NCBI RefSeq assembly: GCF_001624695.1
Contig: NZ_JSEP01000010.1
Location: forward strand, 1-64,000
Source: Labrenzia sp. OB1
GTDB taxonomy: Bacteria > Pseudomonadota > Alphaproteobacteria > Rhizobiales > Stappiaceae
Length of the DNA: 64,000 bases
Direction of reading: 5' to 3'
Below are positions 28,538 to 37,804 of this stretch, in pieces. The notes beneath the pieces were generated by a model. That model was not told where the DNA came from, did not search any database, and saw nothing but the letters and a program-made list of their open reading frames with translations. The position numbers and the translations under genes are program-made. Every line of letters starts with the position of its first letter. Positions within the stretch are counted from its first letter, which is position 1.

Positions 28538-28746
28538 GGCATCTCACACCCGCGCTTTTCCGTCTGTTTCCCTTAGACAGTTTGCTTCCTCAATTCAATC
28601 GGCGGGAGGCGTTCAGCTCCAAAAATGGCATTAAAGCAAAAAATGTAAGTTTTCCTACTTTTATTGTAAGAAAAATTCCATAAACTGTCTTCTGCCGGGT
28701 GCCGTCGAAGAAATGCGCGCCGCGGCCAAACCTTGAGGAGGGTGAA

Positions 28747-29745
28747 ATGAAAAATACAGTTCTCGCAGGCGTTCTGGCTGCCTTGTTGCCTACGGCTGCA
28801 CTTGCAGGCGAAATCACGGTTTACACGGCTTACGAGGAAGATGAAGCGGCAGCGTTTCTGGACCTGGCCAAACAGGCGATGCCTGACATCGAAGTGAACA
28901 TGCTGCGTTTGTCGACAGGCGATCTTGCCGCCCGCATCATCGCGGAAAAGGGTAACCCCCAGCATGACGTGATCTGGGGATTTGCCGCCTCCACCATCGT
29001 CAATCCGGAGATCGCCGACACCCTGGAGGCTTATACGGCCACTGGTGTCGACACGATTCCGGCAGCGTTCCGGGACGGGGACAACATGTGGTTCGCCGTG
29101 ACCGGTTACATGGCCGCATTCTGCGTCAACACAGAACGTGTCGAGAAGCTCGGTCTGGATGTGCCGAAATCCTGGGCAGATCTTGTCGATCCGAAATACA
29201 AGGGTGAAGTGGTCATGCCGAACCCGGCCTCTTCCGGCACCGGGTACATCCAGGTCAGCTCGATCCTGCAGATGAAGGGCGAGGAAGAAGGCTGGTCATT
29301 CCTGGATCAGTTGGATGGCAATATCGCCCAATACATCAAATCCGGTTCCAAACCCTGCAACGCGGCGGCCGCGGGCGAGTATGCCGTTGGGGCTTCGTTC
29401 GACATGCGGGCGATCAAGAACATCGAGGAAGGGTTCCCCATGGTCATGGTCATTCCGGCCGAGGGCGCCGGCAATGAGCTGGAAGCCAACGCACTGGTCG
29501 CCTCGTCAAAGAACAAGGATGACGCGCGCCGCTTCCTGGACTGGACTTTGACGCCCGAAGCGGTCAACGCCTACTACGACTGGAAAGCCATTGTCACCGT
29601 GCCGGGCGGGTCCCTGCCTGAGCGTTTCAGGTCCGCTGGGATGCCGGAAGATACCAACAGCATCCTTTACCCGACTGACTTTCAGGCCGCGGGCAAGGAC
29701 CGGGACCGGATCATCTCCGAGTGGCAGCGCCGATACGAGAACTGA
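28747..29745 (+). CDS. ABC transporter periplasmic binding protein, iron/2-aminoethylphosphonate type
   Basis: A 332-residue exported solute-binding protein with signal peptide MKNTVLAGVLAALLPTAALAG. The family-1 fold shows ITVYTAYEEDEAAAFLDLAK, DVIWGFAASTIVNPEIADTL and MPNPASSGTGYIQVSSILQMKG. The class includes ferric-ion, PhnS2-type phosphonate and phosphorylated-sugar receptors. The conserved Tyr pair of ferric-binding FbpA is not evident, so a small organophosphate or sugar phosphate is more likely than iron. ATG 28747 follows GAGGAGGGTG. A cruciform hairpin separates it from the ATPase. Confidence 0.82.
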   Translation: MKNTVLAGVLAALLPTAALAGEITVYTAYEEDEAAAFLDLAKQAMPDIEVNMLRLSTGDLAARIIAEKGNPQHDVIWGFAASTIVNPEIADTLEAYTATGVDTIPAAFRDGDNMWFAVTGYMAAFCVNTERVEKLGLDVPKSWADLVDPKYKGEVVMPNPASSGTGYIQVSSILQMKGEEEGWSFLDQLDGNIAQYIKSGSKPCNAAAAGEYAVGASFDMRAIKNIEEGFPMVMVIPAEGAGNELEANALVASSKNKDDARRFLDWTLTPEAVNAYYDWKAIVTVPGGSLPERFRSAGMPEDTNSILYPTDFQAAGKDRDRIISEWQRRYEN

Positions 29746-29772
29746 TCGGAACCAGGGTTCCGGGTGTGACGT

Positions 29773-29829
29773 GTCAGGATCGACCCGCTTTCCCGCATTC
29801 GTGCGGGCAAGCGGGACACTGCTCCTGAC
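29773..29829 (+). repeat. Very stable intercistronic hairpin after the binding-protein gene
   Basis: Three stacked stems: GTCAGGA/TCCTGAC (29773-29779 with 29823-29829), CCCGCTT/AAGCGGG and CCCGCA/TGCGGG closed by a TTCG tetraloop at 29798-29801. No T-run follows, so it looks like an mRNA processing or 3'-end stabiliser rather than a full terminator. Confidence 0.7.
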
Positions 29830-29911
29830 CGGTCATGCCAGGATTCCAAAAGGGTACTGGCGCAAGAGAGCGCCTTCACAACGGCTTGCGGAAATCGCAT
29901 GGGATGAATTG

Positions 29912-30955
29912 ATGGCTTTGCAGATTGAAGGACTTACCAAATCCTTCGGGAAAGTTAAGGCGCTGAGCGACCTGACGCTGACGATCCCGGAATCGAGCTT
30001 CACCTGTTTCCTCGGGCCATCGGGATGCGGCAAGACGACCTTGCTGCGCGTCATCGCCGGACTGGAAGTCGCCGAGGAGGGCTCTATCCGGTTGTCGGAC
30101 CGGGACATGTCCAGGACGCCGCCGGCCGAGCGCAATTTCGGCATGGTATTCCAGTCCTATTCGCTGTTCCCGAATCTGACGGCGCTTCAGAACGTGCTCT
30201 ACGGCCTGGAATGCCGGGGATGGGCGAAGCCGGAACGCATCAGCCGCGCGATGGAAATGCTCGATCTGGTGCAGCTTGCCGACCAGGCTCACAAGCTGCC
30301 CTCGCAAATGTCCGGGGGGCAGCAGCAGCGGGTTGCCATCGCCCGTGCCCTTGCGCCCCGTCCCACCTTGCTGTTGCTGGACGAACCCCTGTCGGCGCTG
30401 GACGCCAATGTCCGGGCAGAACTGCGCGGCGAGTTCCGCAGTATCCAGAAGGAACTGGCCATTACCACCATCATGGTCACCCATGACCAGAGCGAAGCGC
30501 TGGAAATGGCGGACCGGATCGTCGTCCTCAACGGGGGGCGGATCGAACAGGTCGGGTCGCCGTTCGAGATCTACACACACCCGAAAAACCGCTTCGTGGC
30601 CGACTTCATCGGCAACTTCAACGTGATGCAGGTAGGTGTCGCCGCAGACGGTGCGATCGAATTCGGCTCGCAGACGCTGACTGCCGGACCGGACGCCAAA
30701 GGCATGGATCTCCTCGGCATCAGGCCGGAGGCCATCAGCATCTCCCCGGAACCGCTCGATATGGGCAATGCTCTTTTCGGTGAGGTCACCAAGGTCAGGT
30801 TTCTCGGCAACATACAGGTGCTGACCGTGCGGCCGGACTGCGCGCCGGACCAGCCGCTCGACGTCCAATTGCACGGACCTGAGTTTATTCCGCAGCCACG
30901 CGACCGCATCTGCCTGAATTTCGGGGCGGAGTCTCTCTGCGGGTTGAGCCAATGA
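29912..30955 (+). CDS. ABC transporter ATPase (PotA/FbpC/PhnT2-like)
   Basis: A 347-residue single-domain import ATPase. Walker A GPSGCGKTTLLR, signature MSGGQQQRVAIARAL, Walker B LLLLDEPLSALD and the H-loop MVTHDQSEALEMAD are intact. A C-terminal TOBE-type domain of about 100 residues follows (LLGIRPEAISISPEP). It would drive the two-domain permease encoded next, whose start overlaps this stop by four bases. ATG 29912 has a modest GGGATGAATT ribosome site. Confidence 0.9.
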   Translation: MALQIEGLTKSFGKVKALSDLTLTIPESSFTCFLGPSGCGKTTLLRVIAGLEVAEEGSIRLSDRDMSRTPPAERNFGMVFQSYSLFPNLTALQNVLYGLECRGWAKPERISRAMEMLDLVQLADQAHKLPSQMSGGQQQRVAIARALAPRPTLLLLDEPLSALDANVRAELRGEFRSIQKELAITTIMVTHDQSEALEMADRIVVLNGGRIEQVGSPFEIYTHPKNRFVADFIGNFNVMQVGVAADGAIEFGSQTLTAGPDAKGMDLLGIRPEAISISPEPLDMGNALFGEVTKVRFLGNIQVLTVRPDCAPDQPLDVQLHGPEFIPQPRDRICLNFGAESLCGLSQ

Positions 30956-32634
30956 CCGAGCAGGCAGTTGCATCCACACCGCCGGCCCGCCGCTTCAGGA
31001 TTGGCGACAGTTCGTTTGCACTGGTGGTGTCCATCGCCGTTCTGGTCATGATGATCCTGTTTCTCGTCATACCGGTGGGCAGCATCCTGTTGCGCAGCTT
31101 CGTCGGTGCGACGGGGTGGGGCCTGGAAAACTACACCGAAACCCTGCAGTCCGGGCGCGTCTGGGAACTTGTCGGCAACAGTCTCGCGGTTGCCGTCCTG
31201 ACGACGATACTCTCGCTCGCTCTCGCCTATATCTACGCCTACGCAATCCAGCGCACGCACGTCCTTTTCAAGGGGTTCTTGCGCCTGGTGGTGATGACAC
31301 CGCTGTTCGCTCCCTCGCTGGTGCAGGCGCAGGGGCTGATCTTCCTGTTTGGCCGCAATGGCGCCTTCAACCGGTTTCTCGGTTTCGATTTCGATATCTA
31401 CGGCTTCTGGGGCATTGTCCTGGCGGACGTGCTTTACACCTTCCCCTATGCCTTCCTGATCCTGTCCGCGGCCCTGGCCGCATCCGATGCGCGGCTCTAC
31501 GAAGGGGCTGTGGTGATGGGAGCAAAGCCATTCCGCATCTTCCGGACCATCACGCTGCCCTCGACCCGCTACGGCATTGCCGCCGCGGGCTTTGTCGTCT
31601 TCTCTCTGACGATCACGGATTTCGGCAACGCCATCGTCATCGGCGGCGACTTCAACGTGCTTGCGACCGAGATCTACAACAAGGTCATCGGTCAGGGGAA
31701 ATTCGGTCTCGGCGCGGTGATCGGCGTGCTGCTGCTGGCTCCCGCGGTGATCTCCAAACTGCTGGAGCGCAGGATCGCGAAGCGGCAGCACGCGCTGATT
31801 ACCGACCAGTCCAAACCGCTGACCGTCCGTGACAACCGCCGGCGGGACCTGATCTTCGGACTTTACACATATGCCGTCGCCTGTGTGTTCCTGGCCGTGC
31901 CGCTGATCGTACTTCTGGCCAGCCTTGTGAAGCTCTGGCCTTACAATCTGGCTTTTTCCCTGAAGCACTATTCCTTCGACGTCCAAAATGGCGCGCAGCC
32001 CTTGTGGAATTCGATAGGCGTTGCTTTCGCGACCGCGATCTTCGGCGTCATTCTTGTGACGGTTGCCGCGATTGTCTCCCAGAAATTCCGAACGCCCCTG
32101 CGCGGTCCGATCTCTTTCCTTGCCATTCTGCCGACGTCCATTCCCGGCATGGTGCTGGGCCTCGGATACGTCCTGGCGTTCAACAGTACGGCGAACCCGC
32201 TCAACGTCCTCTATGGCACGTTCCCCCTGATCGTGCTGCTCTACGTCTACTACAACCACGCTCAGGGGTTCCTGATCGCGACCACGTCGCTGAAGCAGAT
32301 CAGCGCCACTTTCGACGAAGCGTCGACCATGCTCGGCGGCAGCCAGCTGCGCACCCTGTTCCGGGTGACGTTGCCGATCCTGTGGCCGACGCTCTTCGGG
32401 GTCGGGGTGTTTTTCTTCATGCGGGCAATGGTGTCGCTCTCCGCCGTGATCTTCCTGATCACACCGCAGACACAGGTTGCGGCTGTCTCGGTGCTGCAGC
32501 TTTCCGACAGGGGAGCCAACAACCAGGCGGCGGCGTTTTCCGTTTGCATCATGCTGATCGTGCTCGCCGCGCTGCTCCTTGCACGTTGCGTCCTCTGGCT
32601 GGCTGGCGCGCGGCATGTCTCTCTGATCAGGTAG
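30952..32634 (+). CDS. ABC transporter permease, two fused membrane domains
   Basis: A 560-residue inner-membrane protein with two BPD_transp_1 domains in tandem, about 12 hydrophobic segments in all. Each half has an EAA loop for ATPase contact: YEGAVVMGAKPFRIFRTITL in the first and DEASTMLGGSQLRTLFRVTL in the second. The fused layout is that of FbpB/PhnU2-type iron and phosphonate permeases. It overlaps the ATPase by ATGA and is followed 6 bases later by the HAD gene. Confidence 0.9.
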   Translation: MTEQAVASTPPARRFRIGDSSFALVVSIAVLVMMILFLVIPVGSILLRSFVGATGWGLENYTETLQSGRVWELVGNSLAVAVLTTILSLALAYIYAYAIQRTHVLFKGFLRLVVMTPLFAPSLVQAQGLIFLFGRNGAFNRFLGFDFDIYGFWGIVLADVLYTFPYAFLILSAALAASDARLYEGAVVMGAKPFRIFRTITLPSTRYGIAAAGFVVFSLTITDFGNAIVIGGDFNVLATEIYNKVIGQGKFGLGAVIGVLLLAPAVISKLLERRIAKRQHALITDQSKPLTVRDNRRRDLIFGLYTYAVACVFLAVPLIVLLASLVKLWPYNLAFSLKHYSFDVQNGAQPLWNSIGVAFATAIFGVILVTVAAIVSQKFRTPLRGPISFLAILPTSIPGMVLGLGYVLAFNSTANPLNVLYGTFPLIVLLYVYYNHAQGFLIATTSLKQISATFDEASTMLGGSQLRTLFRVTLPILWPTLFGVGVFFFMRAMVSLSAVIFLITPQTQVAAVSVLQLSDRGANNQAAAFSVCIMLIVLAALLLARCVLWLAGARHVSLIR

Positions 32635-32640
32635 GTACGC

Positions 32641-33360
32641 ATGAACCGTCAGGACATTCGAGGCGTCCTTTTCGACAAGGACGGGACCCTGCTGCACTTC
32701 GAGGAAAGCTGGGGGCGCACCAACCAGAGTGCTGCGTTGCTGGCGGCAGGCGGGGAAAAGGGCCTTGCCCAGCAACTGCTTGTGGCCGCCGGCGTTGATC
32801 CGGACACAGGCAAGACCAGAAGCGGCAGTGTGCTCGCCGCGGGCAACAGTTCAGAGATCGCGGAACTCTGGGCCGCGGCCGGAGCCCGAATGCCGGAGAC
32901 CCAACTGGTGGCAGAGCTCGATGTCCTCTTCGGCTCATCCATGCAGACGGCTTCTGCCATAGAAGGCACGGCTACCCTGCTTGAAATGCTGAAGGCGAAA
33001 GGACTGATCCTGGGCGTTGCCAGCAGCGACAGCGAGGCGGCCATCCGTGTTTTCCTTCAGACAACGGGCCTGGCGCATCTCTTTGACTTCGTCACCGGCT
33101 ATGACACGGGGCATGGCCACAAGCCGTCACCGGGAATGCTCGACGCCTTCTGCCGCTCCTGCGATCTGGCATCCGCGTCCGTCGCCGTCGTCGGTGACAA
33201 TCCGCAGGACATCCTGATGGCCCGGCAGGGCCGCGCGGGCCTTGCCATAGGCGTGCTGACGGGTACGGGATCCGAGGAAGAGCTGAAATCCCTGGCTGAT
33301 GTAGTCCTGGCCGATATCACTGGCCTGACGGCCCTGTTCGGTCTCACGGCTGCGGGATAG
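32641..33360 (+). CDS. HAD-superfamily phosphatase (phosphoglycolate-phosphatase-like)
   Basis: A 239-residue HAD hydrolase. Motif I is FDKDGTLLHFEESW with nucleophile Asp12 and Asp14, motif II is VASSDSE, and motif IV VVGDNPQDILMARQGR carries the Mg2+ Asp residues. The cap between motif I and II is of the alpha-helical C1 type. As the last gene of the transporter operon it probably dephosphorylates the imported compound, so the ligand is likely a phosphate ester. The exact substrate is not readable. Confidence 0.85.
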   Translation: MNRQDIRGVLFDKDGTLLHFEESWGRTNQSAALLAAGGEKGLAQQLLVAAGVDPDTGKTRSGSVLAAGNSSEIAELWAAAGARMPETQLVAELDVLFGSSMQTASAIEGTATLLEMLKAKGLILGVASSDSEAAIRVFLQTTGLAHLFDFVTGYDTGHGHKPSPGMLDAFCRSCDLASASVAVVGDNPQDILMARQGRAGLAIGVLTGTGSEEELKSLADVVLADITGLTALFGLTAAG

Positions 33361-33450
33361 ATAACCTCTTTCCTCGAGGAAGGCCTTGAGGTCGTCTCCG
33401 GAATTTTTTCAGGAGCGGACTGTTTTTTCCTACCGAATGAAGGACCAGAC

Positions 33451-34170
33451 TTACGCGTTCAGTTCAATCTTTCGTCCGGCCAGAATGACAGCTTCCATCG
33501 CGTCATAAGCGCCCTTCGCATCGCCCGCCTTGATTGCAGTGACGATAGCCCTGTGGCGTTCGACGAATTCGTGGGTTTCCTGATCGTTGCGTTCGTTCGC
33601 CTCGGCAATGAACAGCGAATAGAGCGCGGCCTGCACGAGATCTCCAAGAGACTGCAGGAAGCGGTTTCCGGACAGTTTCAGGATAAGCTTGTGGAATTCC
33701 AGGTCCGCGACCGCAACGGCGGCCCGGTCCTTGCCGGTTGCGAGATTGTCGCAAAGCTTCGACAGGGCGACGCATTCCGCGTCGGACACACGTCTTGCCG
33801 CCTGGCTGGCGGCGGCAGGTTCGAAAATCAGCCGGATCTCGAAGAGGTCCTCCAGGAACGGACGCTGGTTCTTGAGCGCGGCGTGCCAGCGCAGCACATC
33901 CGGATCGAACATGTTCCATTCCGAAGCCGGGCGCACATGAGTGCCGACCTTGGCCTTGGACTGGATCAGGCCCTTGGCAATGAGGGTTTTCTTTGCCTCG
34001 CGTACGACGGTGCGCGACACGGAGAACATTTCCGAAATATCCGGGTCGAGCGGGATCATCGTTTCCGGCGGATACTCTCCGGCAACGATGGCCCTGCCGA
34101 TCTGTTCCACAACCTGATCGGTGTGATTGCCGGTCTGACTTCCCAATCCGCCGGTGGCGACGAATGTCAT
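33451..34170 (-). CDS. GntR/FadR family regulator, last gene of the ytfQ-like operon
   Basis: A 239-residue regulator. The winged helix shows VVEQIGRAIVAGEYPPETMIP and SRTVVREAKKTLIAKGLIQSKAK. The FCD effector domain has FEIRLIFEPAAASQAARR and DLEFHKLILKLSGNRFLQSL, with His residues that bind metal and a carboxylate ligand in relatives. ATG 34170 overlaps the stop of the YjfF-like gene by ATGA, so it is part of the transport operon and probably autoregulates it through the palindrome at 38798. The longer frame upstream lies inside yjfF and is not used. Confidence 0.9.
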   Translation of the reverse strand: MTFVATGGLGSQTGNHTDQVVEQIGRAIVAGEYPPETMIPLDPDISEMFSVSRTVVREAKKTLIAKGLIQSKAKVGTHVRPASEWNMFDPDVLRWHAALKNQRPFLEDLFEIRLIFEPAAASQAARRVSDAECVALSKLCDNLATGKDRAAVAVADLEFHKLILKLSGNRFLQSLGDLVQAALYSLFIAEANERNDQETHEFVERHRAIVTAIKAGDAKGAYDAMEAVILAGRKIELNA

Positions 34171-35159
34171 GATTGCGCGGCGAACTCTGGCGCTGGTTTT
34201 CTGCGCAGTGTCGTTGCCCAAGTGAGACCCTTCTGAAGCAGGATGAAGCCAAAGAGCAGACCGCCAATCACGATTTTGGTCCACCAGCTCGACAGTGTTC
34301 CATCGAACACGATAAAGGTTTGTATCAACCCCATGATCAAAATGCCAAAGAATGTACCTGCGACGAAACCGGTGCCGCCGGTCAGCAGGGTGCCGCCGAT
34401 CACCACGGCGGCGATGGCGTCAAGCTCGACACCGACGGTGGCGAGCGAGTAGCCCGCCGAGGTGTAGAGCGAAAACACGATACCGGCCAGTCCTGCCAGC
34501 CCGCCCGAAGTGGCGTAGATGCCTATGGTGGTTTTCGCCAGCGGCACGCCCATCAATCGTGCCGTCTGAAGCCCGCCGCCGATGGCGTAGACATTCTGGC
34601 CGAAGCGGGTGCGGTGCGCGGCGATGATTCCGGCCGCAAAGGTCAGCAGCATGATCATTCCGGTCAGGCGGAAACGTCCGCCGCCCGGAGCCTTCCAGTA
34701 AAGTGACTGCAGCGTGTCGTAGAATTCATGGGTGATGGGAACACTGTCGGTCGACAGGACGTAAGCCGCCCCGCGCGCCAGAAACATGCCCGCAAGCGTG
34801 ACGATGAAGGGCGGCATTTCCAGATAGTGGATCATGGCCCCCATGGATGCGCCGAACGAGATCGTGATCGCCAGAATGAGCGCGAAGGCGAGGAGAGGGT
34901 GAATCGACGTGTCGCGCAGGATCACCGCGAGAAAGACACCGGTAAAGGCGATGACGGACCCAATCGAGAGATCGATGCCACCCGACAGGATGACGAATGT
35001 CATCCCGACCGCTGCGATGCCGAGGAAAGCATTGTCTGTCAGGAGGTTCGCCACGACACGGGTCGACAGCATGGAAGGGTATTGCCAGGCGCACAGCGTG
35101 TAGGCCAGCAGGAAGGTGGCGATGGTGATCAGCAGCGGAAGATGCGTGGAACGGATCAT
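34167..35159 (-). CDS. yjfF: ABC sugar permease, YjfF-like
   Basis: A 330-residue membrane protein with about nine hydrophobic segments of the BPD_transp_2 family. It has GMTFVILSGGIDLSIGSVIAF and VGVELDAIAAVVIGGTLLTGG; the start IRSTHLPLLITIATFLLAY and length match YjfF of galactofuranose transporters. It pairs with the YtfT-like permease, whose stop overlaps this ATG by four bases. Galactofuranose is the E. coli substrate; in Hyphomicrobiales the group takes up various sugars, so specificity is not settled. Confidence 0.88.
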   Translation of the reverse strand: MIRSTHLPLLITIATFLLAYTLCAWQYPSMLSTRVVANLLTDNAFLGIAAVGMTFVILSGGIDLSIGSVIAFTGVFLAVILRDTSIHPLLAFALILAITISFGASMGAMIHYLEMPPFIVTLAGMFLARGAAYVLSTDSVPITHEFYDTLQSLYWKAPGGGRFRLTGMIMLLTFAAGIIAAHRTRFGQNVYAIGGGLQTARLMGVPLAKTTIGIYATSGGLAGLAGIVFSLYTSAGYSLATVGVELDAIAAVVIGGTLLTGGTGFVAGTFFGILIMGLIQTFIVFDGTLSSWWTKIVIGGLLFGFILLQKGLTWATTLRRKPAPEFAAQS

Positions 35160-36196
35160 TGCGGACTTTCTTTCGCTTCCTTGATGGATCCGGGGGGGAT
35201 TGGGTCCGCCGACGCACGCAGGATATAGAGCGCGTGTTTGACGGTCGGCGACTGGATCACCAGAATTGCGATGATGATCAGCGCCTTGATGACGAGGTTC
35301 AATTCCGGCGGCATGCCCGACAGCAGGATGATCGAATTGACAGACTGGATGATCAGGGCTCCGAGCAGCGAAGCGATGATGGAAAACCGGCCGCCCAGCA
35401 GGGAATTGCCGCCGATCACCACCGCCAGAATGGCGTCGAGCTCCAGCCAGAGCCCGGCATTGTTGGCATCCGCGCCCTTGATGTCCGCTGCGACGATCAC
35501 GCCGGCCAATGCGGCGCAGAAACCGGAAATCAGATAGACCGAAATGATCAGCACCCGGCTGTTGATGCCTGCCAGACGCGACGAGCTTTCATTGATGCCG
35601 ATTGCCTCGATCAACATGCCGAGCGCGGTCTTGCGAACGACGGCGGTCACGGCCAGCCCGAGACCAAGCCAGATGAGAATAGGAGTCGGGATCCCCGCGA
35701 CAGTACCTGCGCCCAGATGGATCAGACCGGGGTTGAGGAAGGTCAGGATCGTGCCTTCGGTGACGAGCTGGGCAATGCCGCGCCCGGCCACCATCAGCAC
35801 CAGGGTCGCGACGATCGGCTGGATGCGCAACACGGCAACCAGAACGCCGTTCCATGCGCCGCACACGGCACCGGCGCAAAGCGCACCGAGCAGCGCCACC
35901 TGCCAGCTGTGACCGTCCACGACCAGCGCCGCCGCCACCGCGCCGGCTATCGCCATGACCGCTCCCACTGAGAGGTCAATGCCTTTCGTCGCGATGACGA
36001 GGGTCATACCGATGCACAGAAGGGCCGTGGGCGCGCCGCGGTTGAGCACGTCGATCAGGTTGCCGAAAAGGCGGCCGTGCTGGAACTCGATCCGGAAGAA
36101 GTCCGGAAAGACCAGGAAATTCAGCAGAAGAACGCCGGCGAGAATGACCAGCTGCGGCGCGATACGCCTCAGGGTGGTGTTGATGTGATGCTTCAT
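35156..36196 (-). CDS. ytfT: ABC sugar permease, YtfT-like
   Basis: A 346-residue permease. The core motifs GMTLVIATKGIDLSVGAVMA and LGAIL-type LELDAILAVVIGGNSLLGG identify the ribose/galactofuranose permease family. About nine membrane segments are expected. It forms a heterodimer with the YjfF-like protein. Its ATG at 36196 shares one base with the stop of the ATPase gene, so translation is coupled. Confidence 0.88.
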   Translation of the reverse strand: MKHHINTTLRRIAPQLVILAGVLLLNFLVFPDFFRIEFQHGRLFGNLIDVLNRGAPTALLCIGMTLVIATKGIDLSVGAVMAIAGAVAAALVVDGHSWQVALLGALCAGAVCGAWNGVLVAVLRIQPIVATLVLMVAGRGIAQLVTEGTILTFLNPGLIHLGAGTVAGIPTPILIWLGLGLAVTAVVRKTALGMLIEAIGINESSSRLAGINSRVLIISVYLISGFCAALAGVIVAADIKGADANNAGLWLELDAILAVVIGGNSLLGGRFSIIASLLGALIIQSVNSIILLSGMPPELNLVIKALIIIAILVIQSPTVKHALYILRASADPIPPGSIKEAKESPQ

Positions 36197-37725
36197 CAGA
36201 CCGCCCCTTCCATAGGTTCGTTGGCCATGGGTTCGTCGGCAATCGCCGAGACGATATTGGCGGTGGTGATCTCGTCGCCTTTCAATTCGCGCATCTGGCG
36301 CCGGTCACGCAACACGATCACCCGTGTGGAATAGGCAACCAGCTCCTCCATTTCGGAGGACGCCACGAGCAGGGCAAGGCCGTCCTCGCGCAGGCGTTCG
36401 ATCAGGGCAATGATTTCTGCATGCGCGCCGACATCGATGCCGCGCGTCGGTTCGTCCAGGATCAGGAAAGCAGGGTTTGTCGCCAGCCAGCGGGCCAGAA
36501 GCGCCTTCTGCTGGTTGCCGCCCGACAACAGCCGGATAGGCATGTCGAGACTGGCGAGACGGATATCGAGCGCCTTGACATAGGCCTCCGCCAGTTCGTT
36601 GATCTTGGCCCTGGGCAGCGGGCGGAACCAGCCCTGCCGCGCCTGAAGCGCCAGAATGATGTTTTCGCGCACCGAGAGATCACCGACAATGCCGTCGTTC
36701 TTGCGGTCTTCGGGACACAGGGCGAACCGGTGCGCAACTGCCTCGCGGGGGTTCTTCAGGCTGATCTTGCGGCCTTCCAGCAGGGCCTCGCCCTGATCGG
36801 CCTGGATGGCGCCGAAAATCAGGTTCGCGGTTTCCGTCCGGCCCGAGCCCAGCAGCCCGGCCAGACCGACCACTTCGCCCTTGCGCACCGTCAGGCCGAA
36901 AGGTTCGATAACCCCGCGCCGGCCGTAATTGCGCAGTTCAACCAGAACGTCGCCGGCCTCCGTCGGAGCACGGTCCTGGATGCGCGCTTCCAGTTGACGC
37001 CCGAGCATGAGCGTGATGACCTCGGTCTGGGTCGTGTCCGCAAGCCGTTTCGTCCCGATGATGCGGCCGTTCCTGAGAATGGTGGCACGGTCCGAGATCT
37101 CGAACACCTGATCGAGGAAATGGGTAATGAAAACAATGGCGAGGCCGCGGGCCTTCAGCTTTTCGATCACCGAAAAGACCAGGTCCACCTCGTCCCTGTC
37201 GAGACTTGCGGTCGGCTCGTCGAGAATAAGCACCTTGCCCGACAGCTCGACGGCGCGGGCAATGGCAATGACCTGCTGAACCGCGACGGAATAGGCCGAA
37301 AGCGGTTCGGCGGGATTGATGGCAAGGCCGAATTCCGCCAGCAGGTCGCTGGCCATGGCAAGCATTCTGCGCTGTGATATCAGACCGTGTTTCATGGGCT
37401 GCCGGCCGAGAAACAGGTTTTCGGCAACGCTCAGGTTCGGCAGCAGGTTGACTTCCTGATAGACTGTGCCGATGCCGAGCTTCTGGCTTTCCTGGGTGCT
37501 GTGCGGAGAGATCTCGCGGTTGTCCAGCTCGATCGTTCCGGCGTCGCGCCGATAGGCTCCGGTCAGGCACTTGATCAGGGTAGACTTGCCGGCGCCGTTC
37601 TCACCGAGCAGCGCATGAACCTCTCCCGGGTACAGGGTCAGATCTACCGCATCCAGGGCTATGGCCCCGGGAAAAAACTTGGAAATGCCCTTGCACTCAA
37701 GCACAGGGCCGGTCGCTCGCGCCAT
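36196..37725 (-). CDS. ytfR: ABC sugar transporter ATPase, YtfR-like (tandem)
   Basis: A 509-residue tandem ATPase. N-half: Walker [17 protein letters not shown] and Walker [18 protein letters not shown]-half: degenerate P-loop GLLGSGRTETANLIFG, signature [16 protein letters not shown] and [16 protein letters not shown] 37725 was chosen because GGGGGATG lies 9 bases upstream; eight residues of an earlier in-frame start are not conserved. It couples to the YtfT/YjfF pair. Confidence 0.9.
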   Translation of the reverse strand: MARATGPVLECKGISKFFPGAIALDAVDLTLYPGEVHALLGENGAGKSTLIKCLTGAYRRDAGTIELDNREISPHSTQESQKLGIGTVYQEVNLLPNLSVAENLFLGRQPMKHGLISQRRMLAMASDLLAEFGLAINPAEPLSAYSVAVQQVIAIARAVELSGKVLILDEPTASLDRDEVDLVFSVIEKLKARGLAIVFITHFLDQVFEISDRATILRNGRIIGTKRLADTTQTEVITLMLGRQLEARIQDRAPTEAGDVLVELRNYGRRGVIEPFGLTVRKGEVVGLAGLLGSGRTETANLIFGAIQADQGEALLEGRKISLKNPREAVAHRFALCPEDRKNDGIVGDLSVRENIILALQARQGWFRPLPRAKINELAEAYVKALDIRLASLDMPIRLLSGGNQQKALLARWLATNPAFLILDEPTRGIDVGAHAEIIALIERLREDGLALLVASSEMEELVAYSTRVIVLRDRRQMRELKGDEITTANIVSAIADEPMANEPMEGAV

Positions 37726-37768
37726 CGAGTGGCATCCCCCCGAATTCACTTTCCTGAAGACTTATCAT

Positions 37769-37795
37769 GTGCCGGGCGGGAAAGCCGCCCGGCAC
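37769..37795 (-). repeat. Hairpin between the YtfQ-like and YtfR-like genes
   Basis: A perfect 11-bp stem GTGCCGGGCGG/CCGCCCGGCAC with a GAAAG loop lies just after the binding-protein stop on the minus strand. There is no U-run, so readthrough into the ATPase gene is expected with more mRNA kept for the binding protein. Confidence 0.7.
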
Positions 37796-37804
37796 GGGAT
37801 CGTA

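Noticed and set aside
28747-29745. Assignment of the receptor as a ferric-iron binding protein
   Set aside because: The adjacent-Tyr iron-binding motif is not evident and the operon contains a phosphatase and a DeoR regulator.
30571-32775. 734-codon open frame on the minus strand opposite the permease gene
   Set aside because: Charged, low-complexity antisense translation of a membrane-protein gene; the plus-strand gene has clear family motifs.
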